From positions 2,460,501 through 2,524,500 of the forward strand of contig NZ_RBXL01000001.1 in NCBI RefSeq assembly GCF_003634315.1: a stretch of 64,000 bases of DNA. Direction: 5' to 3'. Below the pieces are notes generated by a model. That model did no database searches. It saw only the letters and a program-made list of their open reading frames with translations, and was not told the DNA's origin. Origin of the DNA: Thiocapsa rosea. Lineage in GTDB: Bacteria; Pseudomonadota; Gammaproteobacteria; Chromatiales; Chromatiaceae. Positions 36,911 to 46,320 of the stretch are shown here, piece by piece. Both the position numbers and the translations under genes were made by a program. Positions within the stretch are counted from its first letter, which is position 1; each line of letters starts with the position of its first letter.

Positions 36911-38767
36911 CTATTCGACGTCGGCGATGAAGTACCCGACATCCTCGAGCAGGTGCGTCATCTCCCGATCACGCGACTGCTCTTCCTGCACCCGCAGGTC
37001 CACCGACTCGACGTTGAGATTCTGCCACCGCAGTGCTGCCGTGTCGTCGCCATGGGTCGTCTGCATGTCGGCGACGAGCACCGGGGGCCGCACGAAGGCC
37101 GTTTGGTAGACGAGGTTGTGCGCCTCGTGGTTGACCATGCGTCCGGTACGCCCGACCTCGTATCGCATCCCGTCGACGACACCCGAGGATGCCTCCCAGG
37201 CGATAAAGTCGATGCGTTCGGGCAGATGCTGTTGCGCGTTGGCCTCTTGCTCGCGCAGCCCGACGTCGAAGCCGTCGGTCTCGATGGCGTGCAGCCGCGC
37301 CGTGACCGCGTCGCTCTCGTTGAAGCTGGCGACGGTCGCGAAGACGACCGGAGCGTCCTCGAAGGGGGCACTGAAGAGATGGCGTTGGAATGCCTGCGTC
37401 GTGCCCGTGACCAGCGAATCGGCCTCGACCCACACCCCGTCGGGGAGCTGATGGCGTCCGCGCTCCATCACGAGATAGGAAACGGTCTCCAAGTCATGCG
37501 CGCCGTCGAGATAGTCCCACTCCTGCACGCGAATCGAGAAACCCGCGGGGTCGATCGCATCGACCCGGATGATCGCCGGCTCGGGGTCGTAGCTGCTCAA
37601 CGCCTTGACCACGACGACCGGGTCCTTGAACGCGCGCTGCAGCTCGACACGCTGCCATTCCTGATTGATCTCCACCTCGCCGATCTCGATGGCCGGGCCG
37701 GTTGCCGCGACCGCGTCGGCAGACGTGGTCGGGGGGGATTGGGTGCCGGTGTTTGCGGTTGAGGTGGTCTGCGCCTCGGCCATGGCCTTGATCGAAGATG
37801 TTGCTGTTGTTGCACTGTTCCGCAGGGTTGCTGCCTGGATGGAGACGTTGCCGCCGCTGATGGCCTGGGTGTAGCGCACGATCAAGGTCTGGGCTGCACT
37901 GGCGGCTCGATAGTTCAGAACGAGGCGCCGATCGAACGTAGCTTTGAGATTCTCGACCGTCGCCGCGTACACCGGTGCGCTGTTGTCGCTGAGGCGTACC
38001 TCGATCCGCCCGCGCGTCTTGAAGCCGCCGAGGTAGAGGGTCAGGGTCCGTGCGTTCGTATCCGCCGGAACACGCAGCTCGTATCCCTTGTTTAGGCCGC
38101 TGATATAGAGACCCGCTCGCGTTGTTGCACTGGTTTTGGGCGTTCCGTTGGTCCAGCTGTACGCCAACCGGGATGTCGTGGTGAAGCGCAGCGGGCTCCC
38201 GCCGATCGCGGTTAAGGTGCCGATCCGGGTGGCTGCACTGGCCTTGCGGCTGACGCTGGTGGGCCTGTCGATGCCCCAATGGATCCAGTCGATCGCACCC
38301 TCTGCCGTGAGGTTTGCCGTGCCGCTCGGGGTGGTCAGTGTCGGCGTCAACTGCGCTGCCGTCGGAATGCTGACGTTCACCTCGTTGGAGAAGGCGCTGC
38401 AGAGCTTGCCGTCGCTCGTGCATGCACGCGTCGCGAAGAAATATTTCGAGCCGCCCGCCAAACCGGAGACGGTGGCCGACGCCGTTGTAACCTGGACCTT
38501 CGATTGATAGGTCTTGCTGGCAGTCCCGTAGTGCACCTCGTAGCGTGCTGCTCGGGTGTCGTTCACCGCATTCCACGCCAGTCGGACCTCGCCCGCGGCA
38601 GCCTGGGACAAACCGCTTGCCGATAACAACATGAGCAGCAGGAACATCTGCACGAACAGAATGAAACCGAGGTGGATGTCGGTCCGGGGGTGATCTTGAA
38701 GCGTCCGAGTGCGTAGCATGGCGTTCACCATTTCGGTACGAGTGACGGAACCTGTCCTCGGAATCAC
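36911..38767 (-). CDS. Large secreted modular protein: fibronectin-III-like domain plus three repeated beta modules
   Basis: An exported protein of up to 618 aa. A hydrophobic signal segment (about 33-57) is followed by a fibronectin type III domain (GEVRLAWNAVNDTRAARYEVHYGTASKTYQ, then FFATRACTSDGKLCSAFSNEVNV). A Ser/Thr-rich middle section comes next, then three related modules starting near residues 370, 455 and 545. Each pairs a FxxPPVVVA-like strand with a later S-x-D/E-x-RVQE motif (SIRVQEWDYLDGAHD in the first, VDLRVQEEQSRD in the last). These resemble modules of large exported proteins in marine bacteria, possibly carbohydrate- or surface-binding. A start at 38719 is equally possible. 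Function unknown. Confidence 0.65.
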   Translation of the reverse strand: MIPRTGSVTRTEMVNAMLRTRTLQDHPRTDIHLGFILFVQMFLLLMLLSASGLSQAAAGEVRLAWNAVNDTRAARYEVHYGTASKTYQSKVQVTTASATVSGLAGGSKYFFATRACTSDGKLCSAFSNEVNVSIPTAAQLTPTLTTPSGTANLTAEGAIDWIHWGIDRPTSVSRKASAATRIGTLTAIGGSPLRFTTTSRLAYSWTNGTPKTSATTRAGLYISGLNKGYELRVPADTNARTLTLYLGGFKTRGRIEVRLSDNSAPVYAATVENLKATFDRRLVLNYRAASAAQTLIVRYTQAISGGNVSIQAATLRNSATTATSSIKAMAEAQTTSTANTGTQSPPTTSADAVAATGPAIEIGEVEINQEWQRVELQRAFKDPVVVVKALSSYDPEPAIIRVDAIDPAGFSIRVQEWDYLDGAHDLETVSYLVMERGRHQLPDGVWVEADSLVTGTTQAFQRHLFSAPFEDAPVVFATVASFNESDAVTARLHAIETDGFDVGLREQEANAQQHLPERIDFIAWEASSGVVDGMRYEVGRTGRMVNHEAHNLVYQTAFVRPPVLVADMQTTHGDDTAALRWQNLNVESVDLRVQEEQSRDREMTHLLEDVGYFIADVE

Positions 38768-39210
38768 TCTGTCTCAGCATTGCCTGGGTGGGCTTTGAGG
38801 GCTCGGGCGCCGCATCGGATGGCGTGTTCCCGATCGAGTACATCGGCGGCGCCGGATCCCTTGTGCCGAGTTAACCCGTTGCGGCGAGACGGATCTGCGA
38901 TGCAGTCAGCAGAACGCGTTTGGCGGGCGTGCCGTGGTCAGCGAAATGTGCGCTCGTTCACATGAGCGGCAGATGAACGCCTGCGCGCGACACCCGGGGT
39001 CTTGGAAAGCAGCGAGGGGCGTGCTCCAGGGGTCGTAGCGGCCATCATCCGGCGGGTGAGTTCTCGGACGACCGCAATCTTCAAGGCCGTCAAAGCCTTG
39101 CGTGAAACACGAAGCGGTCAACTGCCGGATCTAGGTTGAATGGTGCAGGATGGGGTTTGCGGGGTCGGATGAGAAAGGTTGGGGAGCAGCGCTGTGCGGT
39201 CGGTCGAGCG
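38768..39210. other. Intergenic region without recognised genes
   Basis: This 443-nt stretch lies between the 5'-nucleotidase gene (3' end) and the start of the secreted modular protein. Short open frames on both strands show no family features or ribosome-binding sites. No repeat element, convincing promoter or terminator was seen. Confidence 0.6.
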
Positions 39211-40800
39211 TCAGCGTCGCATGATCCGCCTGTCGATCGCGGCGCTCACCGGGCTTTCGGTGCGAAAGCCCTCGATGACCATGTCAGAGATCAGGCGACC
39301 GGTCATGACGGGCTTGGTCATCGCCTTGAGCATGTCGTAGCCGTCTCCGCCGGCCGCCAGAAAGTCGGAGGTCACCACCCGATAACGGCGGGTCGGATCG
39401 ATGGGGATGTCGCCGATGGTGGCGCCTGCAAGCTGACCGTCTTCGATGATGTAGCGCAGCCCGGAGACCTGAAGAAAGCCACCGGGGTTGTCCAACGGGT
39501 TCAGTGCCGCACTGCGCTCCAGCGCGGCGAGCAGTCGGGCGCCGGTCAACTCGCCCAGGACCAGCTCGTTGCGGAAGGGGAAGGCTTGATAGATCGACTT
39601 AAGGGTGACGGCTCCGGCGGGGATGCTGGCGCGAAAGCCGCCGCCGTTGAACAGGGCGACATCCGCCAGGGTGATCTCGCGCGCCAAATCGGCCACGAAG
39701 TTGCCGAACGGGGCCTCCTCGCGGCGAATCAGCTCGCGCAAGGCGCTAAGCTCCCGGGTGTTGAACCCCACCTCCCTCCCCAGCTCCCGCTCGGCGTCCA
39801 GCGTGATCCGCCGGACCTCCTCCGCGATCTCCGGATCTTCCGGACTCGCGGTGTCGATGGGGATCAGTGCGTAGTCGGTCTGCGCCAAATATCCGTCGCG
39901 GCACTGGAAATCCATGCGTCCCAGCCAGCCGCCGCGCTCGCCGGCTTGGACGATGGGCACGTTTTCCACGAGCACCGGCTGTGCGTAGAGGTCGTGGTTG
40001 TGACCGCCTATGATCAGGTCGATCCCGGGCACGGATGCGGCCAACCGGCGGTCGTCGGCGATCCCCATGTGCGAGAGCACGACCACCAGGTCGGTTTTGT
40101 CGCGCAGCGCCGGCAGCAGGCGTCGGGCGACGGCGACCGGCTCCTCCACGCTGATGCCCTCGATGTTGCGCGGATGGGTCGCGGTGGTCAGCTCCGGTGT
40201 TGTGAGTCCCAGGACCGCGACCTTCGGTGCCCCCGGTCGTTCGATCACGACCGAAGCCAGCACCGGCAGGGGTTCCGGGTCGGACGCTACATTGGCGCTC
40301 AGGAAAGGGAATGCGGCTTCTTCGCTCAATCGGCGAAAGACCTCTTGCCCGTAATCCAGCTCGTGATTCCCCATGACGGCGGCGTCGACACCCATGCGCC
40401 CGAGCAGCATCACGTCGGGCACGCCCAGGAAGAGGCTCGAGGTCAGGGTTCCCTGAAGGAGATCGCCCGCGAATAGGAGAACGACCGGGCGGCTCGGGTC
40501 CTGCGCCCGAACCTCGGCGACGGTTGCGGCAAGGCGGGCGATGCCGCCGCGCTCGACTGCGTCGCGCGGGTCTTCGTAGGGCTCGAGCTGGCCGTGGAAG
40601 TCGTTGAAATGCAGCAGTGTCAGAGCGTCTCCCGCCTCACAAGCGGCCCGCCCAAAAGCCGCTGCCGGAAGAGCGACGAACACGAGACAAATCCAAAGGA
40701 AAACGGGCCATCCAGACTGCGACGGGCGATTCGCCGTGCCATCGGCGACGGGAAGGTACGGGGTCATCGCGTCGGCTAAGGAGACAGGGTGCGGGCTCAT
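39211..40800 (-). CDS. Exported bifunctional metallophosphatase/5'-nucleotidase
   Basis: Periplasmic nucleotidase of the UshA type. The 529-aa precursor has a hydrophobic signal segment (about 29-48). The metallophosphatase motifs are LLHFNDFHGQLEP, LLFAGDLLQGT, AVMGNHELDYG and GGHNHDLYAQPV. A C-terminal 5'-nucleotidase domain carries substrate-site motifs (FNGGGFRASIPAG and FPFRNELV). It hydrolyses nucleotides or nucleotide sugars to supply phosphate and nucleosides. It stands alone, leftward, downstream of tonB after 258 nt. Confidence 0.93.
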   Translation of the reverse strand: MSPHPVSLADAMTPYLPVADGTANRPSQSGWPVFLWICLVFVALPAAAFGRAACEAGDALTLLHFNDFHGQLEPYEDPRDAVERGGIARLAATVAEVRAQDPSRPVVLLFAGDLLQGTLTSSLFLGVPDVMLLGRMGVDAAVMGNHELDYGQEVFRRLSEEAAFPFLSANVASDPEPLPVLASVVIERPGAPKVAVLGLTTPELTTATHPRNIEGISVEEPVAVARRLLPALRDKTDLVVVLSHMGIADDRRLAASVPGIDLIIGGHNHDLYAQPVLVENVPIVQAGERGGWLGRMDFQCRDGYLAQTDYALIPIDTASPEDPEIAEEVRRITLDAERELGREVGFNTRELSALRELIRREEAPFGNFVADLAREITLADVALFNGGGFRASIPAGAVTLKSIYQAFPFRNELVLGELTGARLLAALERSAALNPLDNPGGFLQVSGLRYIIEDGQLAGATIGDIPIDPTRRYRVVTSDFLAAGGDGYDMLKAMTKPVMTGRLISDMVIEGFRTESPVSAAIDRRIMRR

Positions 40801-40937
40801 GGTGGTTAATCGGCATGCGGTGGGCTCGGAGCGGATCGCTTTGAATCAGCTGCTGATGCGACAGCTCTGAGCGGACCTTCGCCAGGATTTGTCTCGCGCG
40901 GACCGAAGATCGTCTCCATGGATCGATCCTGTCTTTA

Positions 40938-40980
40938 TCGGCTCCGACAACGCGTCCAGACCGGTCGATGCCGGAGCCGA
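40938..40980 (-). terminator. Possible hairpin downstream of tonB
   Basis: A 9-bp perfect stem (TCGGCTCCG with CGGAGCCGA) encloses a 25-nt loop, about 80 nt beyond the tonB stop. There is no U-run, so it is only a candidate for a Rho-dependent or stabilising 3' structure. Confidence 0.3.
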
Positions 40981-41058
40981 GAGATTATGTCGAAAGCGCG
41001 CGAGAGGTCCAACGGGATTGTCTGAGCGGCGCTTGAGTCGTGACCGTGCCGAGCCTCG

Positions 41059-41940
41059 TCAACGCAAGCGGTACGCGATCGGGACCACGATCTCCAGCCT
41101 GGACTGGCCCATGCTTGCCGGGATCGCGGGCATCGGGGACGCGCGCCTGAGCAGCTCCGAGGCGGCATGATCGAGCGCGGTATGGCCCGAGCTCGTCTCG
41201 ATGCGATGCGAGATGACCCTTCCGTTGCGGTCGATGACGAAGCGGACCCTGACGATGCCTTCCTGGCGCATCTTCCGGGCTTGGGGAGGGTAGCGTTTGT
41301 GTCGCTCCAGCCAGGCTGCGAGCTCTGCGTAGTAACGGTCTTTGGACTTGCCCCCGTCCGCCTTTCCGGACGTCCCGCCGCCGCCCGCTCCGGCCGCCGA
41401 GGGGGAACCTGCGCCGCCAGCGCTCTGTCTGCCGATCGCTGTGCCGGCGGTGTCGCCCGATGCCGCCTTGGCTGCATTTGGTCGGGGCTTCGTGGGTTGC
41501 GGCTCCGTTTCGGCTGGCTGCTTGGGCTTGGGCGTGTCTCGAGCGGTCCGTGGCGGCGGTGTCTCGCGGCTTTTGACCGTCTCGGTCTTCGGCTTCGGAG
41601 TCACGGGTTCCGCGGCAGCGATCGGCCGAGGCGGTGCGGGCTCGGTGGCCCGGATGGTCTCGGTGGCCGTTGCCGACACGGCGGCGAGGGCGGCGCTGCT
41701 GACGGCCTGGAGCGCCGTCGGCTCCAAGGTCGCGGACGGCAGGGTGTCCGCCGCGATGGATTCGACCGCGCCGTCAGCGCCGTCGCCGCCGGCAGGCCCG
41801 GCCCCTCCGAGTGCGATGCGGATGCCGGGCGCGTCCAATTCGATCGGTGCAGGCGGCTCGAGCAGCTTCGCGAGTGCGAGATGGGCGGCGAGGGCGAAGA
41901 GGAGCGCGAGTACCCACTGATGGCGTCGAGGCTCGATCAT
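41059..41940 (-). CDS. tonB: TonB energy transducer
   Basis: Couples the ExbBD proton motor to the outer-membrane receptor. The 293-aa protein has an N-terminal membrane anchor (about 9-27), a long Pro/Lys/Glu-rich periplasmic stretch (TPKPKTETVKSRETPPPRT) with a Gly/Ala-rich section, and the C-terminal TonB domain (AAWLERHKRYPPQARKMRQEGIVRVRFVIDRNGRVISHRIETSSGHTALDHAA). The order receptor-secreted protein-exbB-exbD-exbD-tonB with 6-70 nt spacings indicates one operon. Confidence 0.92.
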   Translation of the reverse strand: MIEPRRHQWVLALLFALAAHLALAKLLEPPAPIELDAPGIRIALGGAGPAGGDGADGAVESIAADTLPSATLEPTALQAVSSAALAAVSATATETIRATEPAPPRPIAAAEPVTPKPKTETVKSRETPPPRTARDTPKPKQPAETEPQPTKPRPNAAKAASGDTAGTAIGRQSAGGAGSPSAAGAGGGGTSGKADGGKSKDRYYAELAAWLERHKRYPPQARKMRQEGIVRVRFVIDRNGRVISHRIETSSGHTALDHAASELLRRASPMPAIPASMGQSRLEIVVPIAYRLR

Positions 41941-41947
41941 TCCGGGG

Positions 41948-42352
41948 TCATTCCTCTCGCGCCAAGGTCAGGAGGTCGATGTCTTCGGCCCCGGCGGCGC
42001 GCAACCGCTCGAGCAGATCGACCAGGCGAAGCGCTTCGAGGGTCGCGTCCGCCTTGATCTGCAGGTGCGAAGTGCCGTCCGCGAGCCTTTCGGCGAGCTG
42101 CTCGACGAGGGTCGTCTCGTCGAGCAGCTCGCCGTCGAGGCTGATCTGTCCCGTTCGGTCGATCAGCAGGACCAACGGCGCTGCTCGTGCGCTCTGCAGG
42201 CTGTCCGAGCGAGGGGGATCCAGGGCGAGCGATTCGGTCGGGGCGAGTCGACCCGCCAACATGAAAAAGATCAACAGCAGAAAGACGACATTGATCAGCG
42301 GAATCAGATTGGCCTCGCTGTCGGCTGTCGGTTTGGAGCGTTTCAATCGCAT
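41948..42352 (-). CDS. ExbD/TolR-family biopolymer transport protein (second copy)
   Basis: Small stator protein with one N-terminal membrane helix bearing the proton-carrying region (NLIPLINVVFLLLIFFMLAG) and a periplasmic domain (134 aa). The helix has Asn (LINVVF) where ExbD and TolR carry the conserved, protonatable Asp (LIDVVF, as in its neighbour). Loss of that Asp suggests that this copy does not carry protons itself. It lies 6 nt after the other exbD and 7 nt before tonB. Confidence 0.88.
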   Translation of the reverse strand: MRLKRSKPTADSEANLIPLINVVFLLLIFFMLAGRLAPTESLALDPPRSDSLQSARAAPLVLLIDRTGQISLDGELLDETTLVEQLAERLADGTSHLQIKADATLEALRLVDLLERLRAAGAEDIDLLTLAREE

Positions 42353-42358
42353 GGGGGT

Positions 42359-42748
42359 TCAAAGGCGCAAGAGGGTCAGGTGTGTTGCCCCGGCGTCGCG
42401 CAGGAGGTCCAGCACGTCGACCAGACGTTGGAGGCTGACGCCGGGCGCGGGCTGGATCAGGATGCGCTGAGCCGGGTCTTCGCCGATCCGTGCGGCGACC
42501 CGTCCGGCGAGCTCGGCTGCGGCGATCGTCTCGGCATTGAGGTCCAGGCTCTCGGGCTGCACGCGCACCAGCCAAGAGCCGACCACCGGGGTTCCGGCGC
42601 TCGCCGAGGCCGGCGCGCCCATCTCGATCGCCTGCCAGTTGATCAGGCTGGAGGCCAGCATGAAAAAGACGAGCAGGATGAAGACTACGTCGATCAACGG
42701 GGTCAGGCCGATCAGCCGGCGACGCGGTGCGGGTACCTCAAACCGCAT
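42359..42748 (-). CDS. exbD: ExbD/TolR-family biopolymer transport protein (first copy)
   Basis: A 129-aa stator protein with the canonical helix LTPLIDVVFILLVFFMLASS, including the functional Asp, and a periplasmic domain ending LVDVLDLLRDAGATHLTLLRL. I chose ATG 42748, which overlaps the end of exbB by 11 nt, because MRFEVPAPRRRLIGLTPLIDV is the expected N-terminus. The frame continues upstream without similarity. Together with ExbB it should form the proton-driven motor for TonB. Confidence 0.92.
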   Translation of the reverse strand: MRFEVPAPRRRLIGLTPLIDVVFILLVFFMLASSLINWQAIEMGAPASASAGTPVVGSWLVRVQPESLDLNAETIAAAELAGRVAARIGEDPAQRILIQPAPGVSLQRLVDVLDLLRDAGATHLTLLRL

Positions 42749-43547
42749 GCGGGATCCGAGGCGCGATAACCGGCTGATGCGTCGAAACGACCGGCTCGTC
42801 GAGCCGCAGTCCTCCGGTGAAGACACGGGTCACCTGATCCTCCAAGCGACGCGTCACGCCTTCGAGAAGACGCTCCAGCCAATTCAGCGCCACGACGGTC
42901 GGGATGGCGACCGACAGCCCCGCGGCCGTGGTCAGCAGGGCGACCCAGATCCCGCCGGAGAGCACCGATGGATCGACCTGATTGCCGGCCGCCTCGAGGG
43001 CGCGGAAGGCATCGATCATCCCGATCACGGTTCCCAGCAGACCCAGGAGCGGACTCAAGCTCGCGATCACCTCGAGCCCGCGCAGATAACTCCGCAAAGC
43101 CGTCAGCAGCCCCTGGGCACGTCGCTCGACCTCTTCGCGCAGCGCCGCCGGATCATTCGTGTGGAGGCTCCCGAGCATGGCGGTCCGAACCACTCCGGCG
43201 AGCGGGCTGCGTGCCTGCGCGAGCCGCTCCACGGCCTCGCCACATCGACCGGCCTGCCAGTCGTTCAGCGCGCTCTCGATGCGCTCGGAGCCGCCGTTTC
43301 TCAACCGGGCGAACTGCCAGAGCTTCATCAGGACGATGGTCAAGGCGAGGACCGACATCCCCGCCAGGATCAGCATCACCGGACCTCCGGCGTCGAGCAG
43401 GGCACGCAGCGGCTCGGGGATCGTGATCGCCATCGGCGACGGGACGATGATGCCGAACCAGGACTCCGCTGCCGTCGTCGGATCCGGCATGTCGGAAGCC
43501 GCGACGTTCAGCGAAGCGAGTGCGGCGGCAGTCTCGTTTTCAGGCAT
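42738..43547 (-). CDS. exbB: ExbB/TolQ-family proton-channel protein
   Basis: Three-helix inner-membrane protein of the MotA/TolQ/ExbB family, 269 aa. After a long N-terminal stretch the first helix is at about 53-73. The conserved pair of helices contains LEVIASLSPLLGLLGTVIGMIDAFRAL and ISGGIWVALLTTAAGLSVAIPTVVALNWL-like sequence (GGIWVALLTTAAGL). It partners ExbD to energise TonB. Its end overlaps exbD. Confidence 0.93.
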   Translation of the reverse strand: MPENETAAALASLNVAASDMPDPTTAAESWFGIIVPSPMAITIPEPLRALLDAGGPVMLILAGMSVLALTIVLMKLWQFARLRNGGSERIESALNDWQAGRCGEAVERLAQARSPLAGVVRTAMLGSLHTNDPAALREEVERRAQGLLTALRSYLRGLEVIASLSPLLGLLGTVIGMIDAFRALEAAGNQVDPSVLSGGIWVALLTTAAGLSVAIPTVVALNWLERLLEGVTRRLEDQVTRVFTGGLRLDEPVVSTHQPVIAPRIPHAV

Positions 43548-43605
43548 TTGGTTTCTCCACGGGGCTGGCCTCGGGGCAGGGCTCGGCGCAGTGCGGCGTC
43601 ATCGG

Positions 43606-44031
43606 TTATTTCACCAGCGGCGTTTCGGCGCGCGTCGAGAGTGTCAGGCGCTCGATGCAATCGGTGTGTGGACCCTCGGCGTCGCGACATTCGAGCACCT
43701 CGTTGATCAGGATCCGGCGGATGTCGGTGCAGGCGAGATCCGGGATATCGAACAGCTTCACGGTCGTTTTCGCCGCCCGCAAGGGTGCCGTGTCGACCGC
43801 GAGCCGTCGGGCGATCACGCCCTCTTGATCGAACAGGATCAGGTCCAACTGCAGCGCCTCGATCGCCGGTCCGGCGCTGTTGTCGAAGACCAAATACGCG
43901 CGACAGGCATTCGACTCGGGCTGCGGCTCAAGCTTGTTGAGCTCGAGCTTGATCTCTTGCGCGCCTGTCGCTCCGGCGAGCGTCAAGAAGGTTAGGAACA
44001 GCAGTACCTGGATCGGGTTGCGGTGATTCAT
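43606..44031 (-). CDS. Secreted protein of unknown function in TonB operon
   Basis: A 141-aa product with a clear signal peptide (MNHRNPIQVLLFLTFLTLAGATGAQ). The mature domain has an immunoglobulin-like beta pattern (CRAYLVFDNSAGPAIEALQLDLILFDQEGVIARRLAVDTAPLRAAKTTVKLFDIPDL) and four cysteines that could form disulfides. I cannot name the family. Its place between the receptor and exbB suggests a periplasmic accessory to uptake. The start at 44031 is chosen for the signal peptide. The stop is TAA and is not repeat-derived. Confidence 0.8.
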   Translation of the reverse strand: MNHRNPIQVLLFLTFLTLAGATGAQEIKLELNKLEPQPESNACRAYLVFDNSAGPAIEALQLDLILFDQEGVIARRLAVDTAPLRAAKTTVKLFDIPDLACTDIRRILINEVLECRDAEGPHTDCIERLTLSTRAETPLVK

Positions 44032-44101
44032 CCATAGCGTCCTCGAGATGTCGAATCCGGCATCTTCGCTGGACGCGCGGGCACCGGTCAATCGGCGCCG
44101 A

Positions 44102-46267
44102 TCAGAAATCGACATTCAGCGAGACCCAGAGCTGACGAGGCTCGTAGATGTTGTTGTAGACGTTGCTGTAGGCGATGACATCCGGGTTGTTGCGCAGTGG
44201 ATAGGGCCTGTAGTCGTTGAAATTGCGGTTCTCCAGGTTGTAGACGACGGCGTTGATGCTGATCTTGTCGGTGAAGTTATAGGAGCCGCCGAGATTGAAG
44301 ACGTTGTAGCCTTTGAATGATCCGAGGGCTTCGCTTGCGCCCTGGGCGTTGCCGCCGAGGTGCGGCTCATGGAAGCTATCGGGTCGATAGCGACTGCTGC
44401 GGTATTCGTTGGCGAGATAGGTGCTCAATTTCGGTGTTGCCTGCCAGGTCAGGCGGGCATTCAGGGCGTGCTCCGGAACGCCGAAGAGCGGGTCGCCGCG
44501 ATTGATTCCGGCCACGTCGGATGTCGTTACTTCGCTGTCGGTATAGGTGTAGTTTCCACCGATGACCCAATCCGGCGCGATTTGGTAGCTGGCGACGAAT
44601 TCGAGACCCTGGACCCGCGCTTCGCCGATGTTCGCAAACTCGTCGGTCACGCCGGATGCGGCCGTCGGACGCTCGATCTTGTCGCTGATCTCGGTATAGA
44701 AGAACGTCAGTTGTGCGAAGAGTCCTGCGGTGCTGTTGAAGATTCCGGAGATCTCGTAATTGGTGCTGGTTTCCGGTTCGAGGTCTGGATTGCCGTAGAG
44801 TGGATCCTGCCCTTGGTTGCCGAAGCCGACGACGCCGTCGTAAAGCTGTTCGAGAAAGGGCGCCTTGTAACCCTGTCCGACACCGCCCTTCAGCGTGAAT
44901 TCGCTCGTGGGATTCCAAACCGCATAGGCACGGGGTGTCACTCGCCCGCCGAAGGCATCATGGTCGTCATAGCGTAATCCGCCGGTCAAGGCGACCGTAT
45001 CGGTGATGGTCCATTCATCCTCGATGTAGATGCCCCATTGGCTGTTGCGGAAGGTGGTATCGGGGATGCCGTCGGTGAGGTCGGCCTCCCAATATTGAGC
45101 GCCCAGAGTGAGCATGTGATCGCCGATCGGGCTGAGGAACTTCGAATCCAATACGGTGTTTTCCGATTCGAGCGTGCGGTCGGTGCCGCGTCGTCCCGAT
45201 GCGGCTGTCGCTGCGGCATTGGGGATGGTGCGCCCGGTGGTGCGGGTGATGTTGTGCGTCAGCGTGGTCTCCCAGAGACCGAGATCGAATCGCCCGGTGT
45301 AGCCAAGATAGTACTGCTCGCGCTCGAAACCGAGCTCCGGGCTGTACCCGTCTCCCGGCCGAATGCTGCCCATCTGACCGCGATCGTTGTTGTAGGTCTG
45401 ATCGGTGTAGTCCGCGCCGAGATAGATCTCGTTGCGGGCATCGGGTGTGAAGAGCAGCTTGCCGCCGGCGGTCTGGATGTCGGCAGCAACCGGGCTTTGG
45501 CCCATGGTGCGGCGCCGATCGAGACTGGTGTCCTGGCCGGGGAAGGTGATGCGCGATTCCGCGCGATCCATCAGACGGCCGTAGAGCTGCGCCGAGAGGG
45601 TCTCGCTCACGATCGGACCGGCGCCGTAGAGCTCGAAACCCGTCGTCGAGCCGAAAGCGGAGTCGGACGGGAAGGTACTGTCCAGGATCGCGCTCCCGAC
45701 CCATTCGTCGCCGGGCTTGCGGGTGATGATATTGACCACGCCGCCGAGTGCGTCCGCGCCGTAGAGGGTCGACATCGGGCCGCGGATGACCTCGATGCGG
45801 TCGATGGCCGCGACGGGCGGCAGGAACACCGAGGCCGCATCGCCGAAGGCGTTCGGTGCGACGGTGCCGGCGACATTCTGGCGACGGCCGTCGATGAGCA
45901 CGAGGGTGTATTCGCTCGGAAGACCGCGCAGACTGATGCTGCGGTTGCCGGTCTTGTTGCTCCGGGCGTCCAGGCCGTCGACATCGACACCTTCGAGGTT
46001 TCGTAAGGCATCGGCAAGGTTGCGGACGCGTTGCCGCTCGAGTTCCTCTCGCGTCACCACCGTAATACTTGCCGGGGCGTTGACGATCTCCTGCTCGAAA
46101 CCACCGGCCGTGACCACAAGCGTGCGAAGCTCGTCTGATTCCGCCCCGAGACCTGCCAGTGGCGCGAACGCGACGGCCCCGACGGCGACGCGAATGGCCC
46201 CGGCGGTTGGACGAAGAAGAGTCGCGAAACGATTGGGCGGGCGTTCGTTCTTGTGGGTCGCAGGCAC
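44102..46267 (-). CDS. TonB-dependent outer-membrane receptor, FepA/CirA-like
   Basis: A 721-aa ligand-gated outer-membrane porin. After a signal region, the plug begins with a TonB-box-like ELRTLVVTAGG, then APASITVVTREELERQRVRNLADALRNLEGV and IRGPMSTLYGADALGGVVNIITR. A 22-strand barrel follows, ending in YEPRQLWVSLNVDF with a C-terminal Phe for BAM recognition. The plug sequence is closest to catecholate-siderophore/colicin receptors, so ferric-siderophore uptake is the best inference; a cobalamin or other ligand is not excluded. First gene of the exbB-exbD-tonB operon. Confidence 0.9.
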   Translation of the reverse strand: MPATHKNERPPNRFATLLRPTAGAIRVAVGAVAFAPLAGLGAESDELRTLVVTAGGFEQEIVNAPASITVVTREELERQRVRNLADALRNLEGVDVDGLDARSNKTGNRSISLRGLPSEYTLVLIDGRRQNVAGTVAPNAFGDAASVFLPPVAAIDRIEVIRGPMSTLYGADALGGVVNIITRKPGDEWVGSAILDSTFPSDSAFGSTTGFELYGAGPIVSETLSAQLYGRLMDRAESRITFPGQDTSLDRRRTMGQSPVAADIQTAGGKLLFTPDARNEIYLGADYTDQTYNNDRGQMGSIRPGDGYSPELGFEREQYYLGYTGRFDLGLWETTLTHNITRTTGRTIPNAAATAASGRRGTDRTLESENTVLDSKFLSPIGDHMLTLGAQYWEADLTDGIPDTTFRNSQWGIYIEDEWTITDTVALTGGLRYDDHDAFGGRVTPRAYAVWNPTSEFTLKGGVGQGYKAPFLEQLYDGVVGFGNQGQDPLYGNPDLEPETSTNYEISGIFNSTAGLFAQLTFFYTEISDKIERPTAASGVTDEFANIGEARVQGLEFVASYQIAPDWVIGGNYTYTDSEVTTSDVAGINRGDPLFGVPEHALNARLTWQATPKLSTYLANEYRSSRYRPDSFHEPHLGGNAQGASEALGSFKGYNVFNLGGSYNFTDKISINAVVYNLENRNFNDYRPYPLRNNPDVIAYSNVYNNIYEPRQLWVSLNVDF

Positions 46268-46320
46268 AGCTCAGTCTCCAGAGGTCTGGTTCATTGGACT
46301 GGCTGGCTGGAGGCCCGAAC

